Shown: one piece after another, positions 1 through 3,949 of the stretch
How the letters are laid out: the number at the start of each line of letters is the position of its first letter
Numbering within the stretch: position 1 is the first letter of the stretch
Translations under genes and position numbers: made by a program
The notes under the pieces: model-generated
Told to the model about the DNA's origin: nothing
The model's database searches: none
The model's input: only the letters and a program-made list of their open reading frames with translations
Source of the DNA: Chloroflexia bacterium
Lineage (GTDB): Bacteria; Chloroflexota; Chloroflexia; QHBQ01; JADMIH01
Reading direction: 5' to 3'
DNA: 5,955 nucleotides
Assembly (NCBI GenBank): GCA_025927935.1
Contig: JAICKM010000449.1
Span: forward strand, 1-5,955

Positions 1-723
1 GCCATCTTGCGCCATCTCACCAACCGGCCCGCCGGACAGCGCGAACTAGCTCATGAAGCGAACCGTCGCTTACGCGTGCGAACGGGCGACCTGCGCTGGC
101 GCACGCCGCAGGCGCCCGCGGGCGTGCTCTTCGTGCTGGCCGTGGATGCCAGCGGCTCGATGGTGCGCAACCGGCTGGGCGCGGCCAAGGGCGCCGCGCT
201 GCTGCTGCTGGAGCGGGCCTACCGCCACCGCGACCGGGTCGCGCTGATCGGCGTGCGAGGCAACGCCGCGCAGGTGCTCTTGCCGCCCACGCGCAGCCTG
301 GGCCGCGCCCGCCGCCTGCTCGACAGCCTGCCCGCCGGGGGCGGCACGCCGCTGGCCTCGGCGCTGGCCCAAAGCTGGGAGCTGGCCGCCCGCGCAGCCC
401 TGCACGGCTACACCCACACCATGCTCGTGCTGCTGACCGATGGGCGGGCCAATGTGCCGCTGGCCGCGCCCGCCACGCCGGAGGCCATCGCCGCCGAAGT
501 CGAGGCCCTGGCCGGGCGCTGGGCGACCCTGGCCGCCACGGGCCAGGGGGGCGCCCTGGTCATCGACACGCGGCTACGCTACCTGGGCGAAGGGGCCGCC
601 CCGGCCCTCGCTCGCGCGCTCAGCGGGCACTATCTCTACCTGCCCCAGGCCACGGCCCAGGATGTCGGACACGCCGCCGAAGCCACGGCCCGCACGCTGG
701 GCTGGCGCGGCGCAACTCGTTAG
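1..723 (+). CDS. bchD: Magnesium chelatase subunit D-like protein, C-terminal VWA domain (5' partial)
   Basis: The reading frame is open from base 1 to a TAG at 721-723, giving 240 visible residues; the beginning lies outside the window, and the in-frame TTG at base 7 is not a credible start. A von Willebrand A domain fills about residues 40-220. Its metal site (MIDAS) is complete: DASGSM at 49-54, the Thr of GGGTPLA at 116, and the Asp of LLTDGRAN at 147. The segments RDRVALIGVRG and LLPPTRSL, and a C-terminal Y-L-P-Q-A-T stretch, match BchD/ChlD. In that family the D subunit pairs with the AAA+ BchI ring and BchH to insert Mg2+ into protoporphyrin IX for bacteriochlorophyll synthesis; the missing upstream part should be a degenerate AAA+ domain and an acidic/proline linker. 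Related VWA subunits serve putative cobalt chelatases, so the metal and pathway are inferred. It converges with the acetyltransferase gene with only 28 bases between stops. Confidence 0.85.
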   Translation, partial: AILRHLTNRPAGQRELAHEANRRLRVRTGDLRWRTPQAPAGVLFVLAVDASGSMVRNRLGAAKGAALLLLERAYRHRDRVALIGVRGNAAQVLLPPTRSLGRARRLLDSLPAGGGTPLASALAQSWELAARAALHGYTHTMLVLLTDGRANVPLAAPATPEAIAAEVEALAGRWATLAATGQGGALVIDTRLRYLGEGAAPALARALSGHYLYLPQATAQDVGHAAEATARTLGWRGATR

Positions 724-751
724 GTTTTATGTCAAGCTAAGATAAGATCTG

Positions 752-1453
752 TTAGTCCGTGGGCCGGATGAAGAAGAGACGCATATCGCCACCGACGAGG
801 GTATAGTCGGTGTAGCCGGCGAAGTGGAAGCCTTCGCGGCGGCAGAAGGCGATGCCGGGGTAGTTCCGTGGCGAGAGTTCCATCATCAGGGCGGTCAGGC
901 CGTCGCCGCCGCCTTCCTGCATGGAGGCGCGCGCCCAGGCGCGGGCCGCGTCCAGCAACATGCGGCCCAGGCCCTGGCGGCGGTGATCTTCCGCCACCGT
1001 TAGCTCGGCGATCCAGCCCAGGCGCGCACCGGGCACGGCGTTGCAGGCCACGTAGCCCCACACCACCGGGGCAGGCGGCTCGGCGTCGGGGTCGTCACCG
1101 GGATCCGGCGCCGGGTCGGGGGGCGGGGGGCCGATGATCAGCATACAGCCGGCTGCTTCCCAGGAGGCGACGCGAGCGGCGGGCAGGCGCAAGGTATAAA
1201 GCCCCGACTCATGGACCGGGCGCGGCAGGCGCAACGGCTGGAAGGTCACGCTGAAGGGCGCATCTTCGGCGCTGCCGCTGGTGGTCAACGCCAGCCCACT
1301 GGCGGGATCGTCGAGGCTGCGCGGAACGGCCTGCCACATGCGGCTGGTGGTGTAGCCATCGTCAATGGCGAGGCAGGCGGGCCAGGCGCGCGGCCCGGCC
1401 AGGCGAATCGCGAGGCCCTGCGGGTCGTAGCGCCGGGCCGCCCGGTGCATCAT
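752..1453 (-). CDS. GNAT-family N-acetyltransferase
   Basis: A 233-residue protein predicted to transfer an acetyl group from acetyl-CoA to an unidentified amine. The GNAT fold lies in the C-terminal half. Strand beta4 and the acetyl-CoA pyrophosphate loop are at about 148-174, with the Q/R-x-x-G-x-G/A signature as RRQGLG at 158-163. The later motif is N197-Y198-P199 followed by AFCRREGFHFAGYTDY, the usual helix and strand before the end of a GNAT domain. The N-terminal ~100 residues are not a second obvious GNAT motif; they include IDDGYTTSRMWQ (30-41). A Pro/Asp-rich low-complexity stretch (109-129) interrupts the region just before the core beta strand. The first of two adjacent ATG codons (1453-1451) overlaps the TGA of the upstream permease as ATGA, and no Shine-Dalgarno is visible, so translation is probably coupled to the permease. 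Substrate is unknown; family assignment is firm. Confidence 0.85.
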   Translation of the reverse strand: MMHRAARRYDPQGLAIRLAGPRAWPACLAIDDGYTTSRMWQAVPRSLDDPASGLALTTSGSAEDAPFSVTFQPLRLPRPVHESGLYTLRLPAARVASWEAAGCMLIIGPPPPDPAPDPGDDPDAEPPAPVVWGYVACNAVPGARLGWIAELTVAEDHRRQGLGRMLLDAARAWARASMQEGGGDGLTALMMELSPRNYPGIAFCRREGFHFAGYTDYTLVGGDMRLFFIRPTD

Positions 1454-2988
1454 GGGCGAATGGGCGGCGGGGGTTCGGGGCGCCGGCCGGCGGGGAAGGA
1501 CTCAGCCTTCCGCTCAGGCTCACCGGGCGCCGGTTCAGGCCGCCGGCCACGGAACGCGGTCGGTGGGGGCACCGCTGCGGCTTCCCCCGCCAGATTCTCA
1601 GCGGCATCGTGGGCGGCGGTTGCCCCGGTCGCCGCCGCTATATGGGCAAGCTGCGGGGCCGCTTGCTCGTCAACCACTAGCCCGACAGCGCGGGCGTTGG
1701 CCGCCACGTCCGGGTCGTCGGTGATCACATGCACGTCCACGCCCTGGTCGCCGGACAGCAGAACCAGGCGCCGGTAGTCGTCCGCGCTTGCCAGGGCGGG
1801 CGTGACGATGCCGCTGGGCACGACCAGCAGCAGACGATGGTCGGGCGCGTTCCGCACGCGCCGCGCCAGCAAGTCCCAACTCGTCTTCTCGCTAACGGCC
1901 AGGGTCTGCCGGGGATCAGGTTCCTTGATTTTTTGCCAGAGATATTCGAGGACGATCTTGACGACGGCGGCCACCGGCACGGCCAGCAACAGGCCGAGAA
2001 TCCCCGCGATGCTCGCACCCGCCAGCACCACAAACAGCACCAGCAGCGGCGGTAGCTCCACCGTCCGGCCAATGACAAACGGCACGACCAGGTAATCCTC
2101 CGCCTGCCGGATCACCGTGTAGAGGATTGCCACGGCCAGACCGAGCATCAGCGGCTGCCAGCCAAAGTTATTGGGCTGCTGCTGGGTCATCGCCACCAGG
2201 ACGGCGATGGCGCCCGCCGCGTATGGCCCGAGGTAGGGGATCGTCTCGACCAGCCCGCTCATGATCGCCAGGGCCACGGCGAAGCGCACGCCCAGGAGCG
2301 ACAGGCCGATAAACGTCGCGGTGGTGACGATGGCAATCAGCAACGCCTGGCCGCGCAGATAGGAGCCGAGCGTGCTGTTGATCCGCCGGAACCAGGGGTC
2401 GAGTTCGGTCAGCACATCGGTGGAGAACAGGCGGCGCACCCCGCGGGTGAACCGGTCGGCCTGGAGCAGCATCGAGAAGGTGGCGATCAGGTAGAGCAGC
2501 AGCTTTAAGAGCACGTCGAAGGCATCGCGGGCCAGTTCCGGCGCCCGCGCGCCCAGGCCCCCGGCGAAGTCGTTCAAGGTGCGGTCGACGTTCGTGGTGA
2601 TCTCCCGCGCCGACCAGTGCGAGATGCCGAAGGGCAGATTGTTGTTCTGGGTGAACAGCTCGAACTGGTGCAGATAGTTGGGCACTTCGTTCGCCAACTG
2701 CTGGACCTGCATGACGAGCACCGGCGCGACGGCGGTGATAAGCCAGCACAACCCGGCGACCAGGCCAAAGTAGATGAGGGTGGCCCATACCCAGCGCGGT
2801 CCACCGGCCCGGCGCATTGCGAAAACCACTGCCGCGTTGAGGATGTAAGCGGTGACAAAGGCCCAGACGAACGGCGTGACGATGGGCCGGACATTGTAGA
2901 GAAAGACCAGGGCAAGCAGCACCAGGCCCCAGACTAGCAACGTTTTGGTACGCGAACTAAAATGAATGGCAGTCATACTCTTTATCAT
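1450..2988 (-). CDS. AI-2E/PerM-family membrane transporter with cytosolic C-terminal extension
   Basis: An integral membrane protein of the AI-2E transporter family (PF01594; relatives PerM, TqsA, YdiK), which export small molecules or ions; this member's cargo is unknown. From the chosen ATG it has 512 residues, longer than the usual 340-370. In this numbering, hydrophobic segments lie near 16-32, 37-58, 66-96, 157-176, 213-232, 236-266, 277-293 and 311-348. Family hallmarks are DPWFRRINSTLGSYLRGQ (197-214), ETIPYLGPYAAG (248-259), and P-F-V-I-G-R followed by GILGLLLAVPVAAVVK (about 303-344). After the last helix come a charged segment, a predicted alpha/beta domain (about 368-442, with RLLLVVP and VDVHVITDDPDVAANARAVGL), and a Pro/Arg/Glu-rich tail with GRRPEP twice. 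Two ATG codons (2988 and 2976) are plausible starts; an in-frame TTG at 3012 is less likely. It is the first gene of an operon with the acetyltransferase. Confidence 0.88.
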   Translation of the reverse strand: MIKSMTAIHFSSRTKTLLVWGLVLLALVFLYNVRPIVTPFVWAFVTAYILNAAVVFAMRRAGGPRWVWATLIYFGLVAGLCWLITAVAPVLVMQVQQLANEVPNYLHQFELFTQNNNLPFGISHWSAREITTNVDRTLNDFAGGLGARAPELARDAFDVLLKLLLYLIATFSMLLQADRFTRGVRRLFSTDVLTELDPWFRRINSTLGSYLRGQALLIAIVTTATFIGLSLLGVRFAVALAIMSGLVETIPYLGPYAAGAIAVLVAMTQQQPNNFGWQPLMLGLAVAILYTVIRQAEDYLVVPFVIGRTVELPPLLVLFVVLAGASIAGILGLLLAVPVAAVVKIVLEYLWQKIKEPDPRQTLAVSEKTSWDLLARRVRNAPDHRLLLVVPSGIVTPALASADDYRRLVLLSGDQGVDVHVITDDPDVAANARAVGLVVDEQAAPQLAHIAAATGATAAHDAAENLAGEAAAVPPPTAFRGRRPEPAPGEPERKAESFPAGRRPEPPPPIRP

Positions 2989-3028
2989 AACATACCCCGT
3001 CCCGCCATACAATTCCCACTCTTCCTAT

Positions 3029-3037
3029 TTTATAGCA
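3029..3037 (-). promoter_or_regulatory. Extended -10 element for the permease-acetyltransferase operon
   Basis: Read on the minus strand, bases 3037-3029 give TGCTATAAA, a TG-N extended -10 with a good TATAAA hexamer (an overlapping TAAAAT is also present). No convincing -35 hexamer lies 16-18 bases upstream, as is common for extended -10 promoters. Transcription would begin near 3022, leaving a leader of about 34 bases before the ATG at 2988. It sits back to back with the cupin-gene promoter in the same intergenic region. This is a consensus match only. Confidence 0.5.
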
Positions 3038-3066
3038 GGACATGTGTCCCCCATGGGCGGTAAAGT

Positions 3067-3096
3067 TTGACGCTGTCTCAGGCGGCATGGTACAAT
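3067..3096 (+). promoter_or_regulatory. Sigma-70-type promoter of the RmlC-like gene
   Basis: TTGACG (3067-3072) and TACAAT (3091-3096) are separated by 18 bases, and TGG at 3088-3090 gives an extended -10. Predicted start of transcription is near 3103, so the leader is about 40 bases before the ATG at 3142. The -35 box includes the TTG that would otherwise be taken as an upstream in-frame start codon, which argues against the longer reading of the gene. It diverges from the permease-operon promoter at 3029-3037. Confidence 0.75.
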
Positions 3097-3124
3097 AGGG
3101 CGATTTATCGGACCCGCAGGCAAC

Positions 3125-3130
3125 AGGAGG
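3125..3130 (+). promoter_or_regulatory. Shine-Dalgarno sequence AGGAGG that fixes the start of the RmlC-like gene
   Basis: A full AGGAGG lies 11 bases before the ATG at 3142. The spacing is slightly long but acceptable. No other in-frame start has such a site, so the 157-residue reading is preferred over the 182-residue one. Confidence 0.8.
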
Positions 3131-3141
3131 ATTCACGGCGC

Positions 3142-3615
3142 ATGGCCGAAACGCAAGTCACAATTGAGGGTGTGGAGATCAAGGACCTGGTCACCCACCC
3201 GGATGAGCGCGGGTTCTTCCGCGAGATCATCCGCGTCACCGACAGCTTCTTCGGCGAGGGCTTTGGACAGCTCAGCCATTCCCTGATGTACGCCGGGGTG
3301 GGCAAAGCCTGGCACATCCACAAGACGCAGATCGACTGGTGGTACGTACCTATCGGCGCGCTGAAAGTCGCGCTCTACGACACTCGCCCCGACTCGCCGA
3401 CGCACGGCGTGACGATGGAGTTGTTCATGGGCGAGGCGTACCCGGAGCGCGTGCTGAAGATCCCGCCGGGGGTGGCGCACGGCTGCCGCGCCCTGACGCT
3501 CAGCCACCTCTTCTACGTCACCTCGAACACCTACGATCCGGCGGAAGAGGGCCGCATCGCCCACGACGATGCCGAAATCGGCTACGACTGGACGGCGTTT
3601 CCGAGCATCAAGTAG
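3142..3615 (+). CDS. RmlC-like cupin protein (dTDP-4-dehydrorhamnose 3,5-epimerase family)
   Basis: A 157-residue soluble cupin related to RmlC, the enzyme that epimerises C3 and C5 of dTDP-4-keto-6-deoxyglucose in dTDP-rhamnose synthesis. Matches to the family include DERGFFREI (21-29), a central histidine segment GKAWHIH (54-60), LYDTRPDSPTHG (78-89), IPPGVAHGC (107-115), YVTSNTYDPAEEGR (125-138) and a C-terminal DDAEIGYDW (142-150). The protein is a little shorter than typical RmlC (about 180). The family RGLHYQ motif is replaced by KAWHIH, the following loop is about three residues shorter, and by hand alignment the position of the catalytic lysine is an aspartate (D65 in QIDWW). The histidine equivalent (H58) and the tyrosine region remain. 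It may therefore be a sugar epimerase or isomerase on another nucleotide sugar, or a non-canonical cupin. No other rhamnose genes are adjacent; it appears monocistronic, with its own promoter and terminator. Confidence 0.85.
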   Translation: MAETQVTIEGVEIKDLVTHPDERGFFREIIRVTDSFFGEGFGQLSHSLMYAGVGKAWHIHKTQIDWWYVPIGALKVALYDTRPDSPTHGVTMELFMGEAYPERVLKIPPGVAHGCRALTLSHLFYVTSNTYDPAEEGRIAHDDAEIGYDWTAFPSIK

Positions 3616-3634
3616 GCGACGGGCCTCTCCCCCA

Positions 3635-3665
3635 CCCCTCTCCGCGCCGGAGAGGGGCTTTTTTG
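3635..3665 (+). terminator. Rho-independent terminator after the RmlC-like gene
   Basis: A perfect 10-base-pair stem, CCCCTCTCCG (3635-3644) with CGGAGAGGGG (3648-3657), closes a three-base loop and is followed by C and six T (3659-3664). It begins 20 bases after the stop codon. The CCTCTCC motif also occurs just before the stem (3624-3630), giving the C/T-rich look of a dispersed terminator-like repeat. Confidence 0.9.
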
Positions 3666-3945
3666 TTGCAGGGCGATAGGGCCGGCCGGCAAGCTGTCGC
3701 CTAAGCCGGATTCCGCGTACAGGAGCATCACTGGTTACCTATGGCTACTTTTGGTGTACAGCCCCGGTGACTCGCCCGACAGGGGCACCCGTTCGGCACC
3801 TGATCTGGTACAATGAGTCCATAGCAGCCGGGGCGGCACCACGGTTTGCCCCCGCACGAGCCACACGTTGCCCATCCGGGCGCGGTCTAGTTGCGCGAAG
3901 GATCCGCAATATGCATGAGCTTGCCGTTCGGGCCGGTTCCGCGCC
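3666..3945. other. Intergenic region, 280 bases, between terminator and STAND regulator
   Basis: No protein gene with family resemblance is seen on either strand. The region holds an imperfect inverted repeat (3672-3679 with 3694-3701, around a self-complementary GCCGGCCGGC at 3681-3690), an extended -10 element (3806-3814), weak GC hairpins (for example GGGGC 3830-3834 with GCCCC 3848-3852, and GCCC/GGGC at 3870-3881), and a possible short leader ORF (3911-3949). No tRNA-like cloverleaf or known riboswitch was recognised. Confidence 0.6.
3806..3814 (+). promoter_or_regulatory. Extended -10 element upstream of the STAND regulator
   Basis: TGGTACAAT is identical over nine bases to the extended -10 of the RmlC-like gene at 3088-3096. 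There is no clear -35 hexamer 17-18 bases upstream. Transcription would start near 3821, giving a leader of about 125 bases before the regulator's ATG, long enough to carry regulatory structure. Consensus match only. Confidence 0.5.
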
Positions 3946-3949
3946 ATGA
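3911..3949 (+). CDS. Possible 12-codon leader ORF coupled to the regulator
   Basis: ATG at 3911 opens a short frame encoding MHELAVRAGSAP and ending in TGA at 3947-3949. AAGGA at 3898-3902 lies 8 bases before this ATG, a good Shine-Dalgarno position, whereas the regulator's own start lacks an obvious one. The stop overlaps the regulator's first ATG as ATGA (3946-3949), the usual geometry of translational coupling. An in-frame TGA at 3916-3918 prevents the regulator's own frame from being extended upstream to use this site. The peptide has no recognisable homology and is too short for coding statistics, so this may be chance. Confidence 0.35.
   Translation: MHELAVRAGSAP

Noticed and set aside
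724..751. Bidirectional terminator between the convergent genes
   Set aside because: The 28-base gap has only the short palindrome AGATCT and no stem followed by a T-run.
1211..1777. 188-codon open frame on the plus strand
   Set aside because: It is antisense across the acetyltransferase and permease C-terminus, with low-complexity Gly/Ala/Arg composition and no recognisable motif.
2168..2788. 206-codon open frame on the minus strand
   Set aside because: It is an out-of-frame shadow inside the permease gene, whose own frame has clear membrane segments and family motifs.
3067..3141. Longer N-terminus of the RmlC-like protein from TTG 3067
   Set aside because: The TTG is part of the -35 box, and the added residues span the promoter; AGGAGG supports ATG 3142.
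3735..3947. 70-codon open frame on the minus strand in the intergenic region
   Set aside because: No ribosome site was noted and no homology recognised; it runs antisense through the regulator's predicted promoter and leader.
3767..3949. 60-codon frame on the plus strand from GTG 3767
   Set aside because: It would begin upstream of the predicted transcription start and has no ribosome site there; only its last 12 codons, from ATG 3911, are worth considering.
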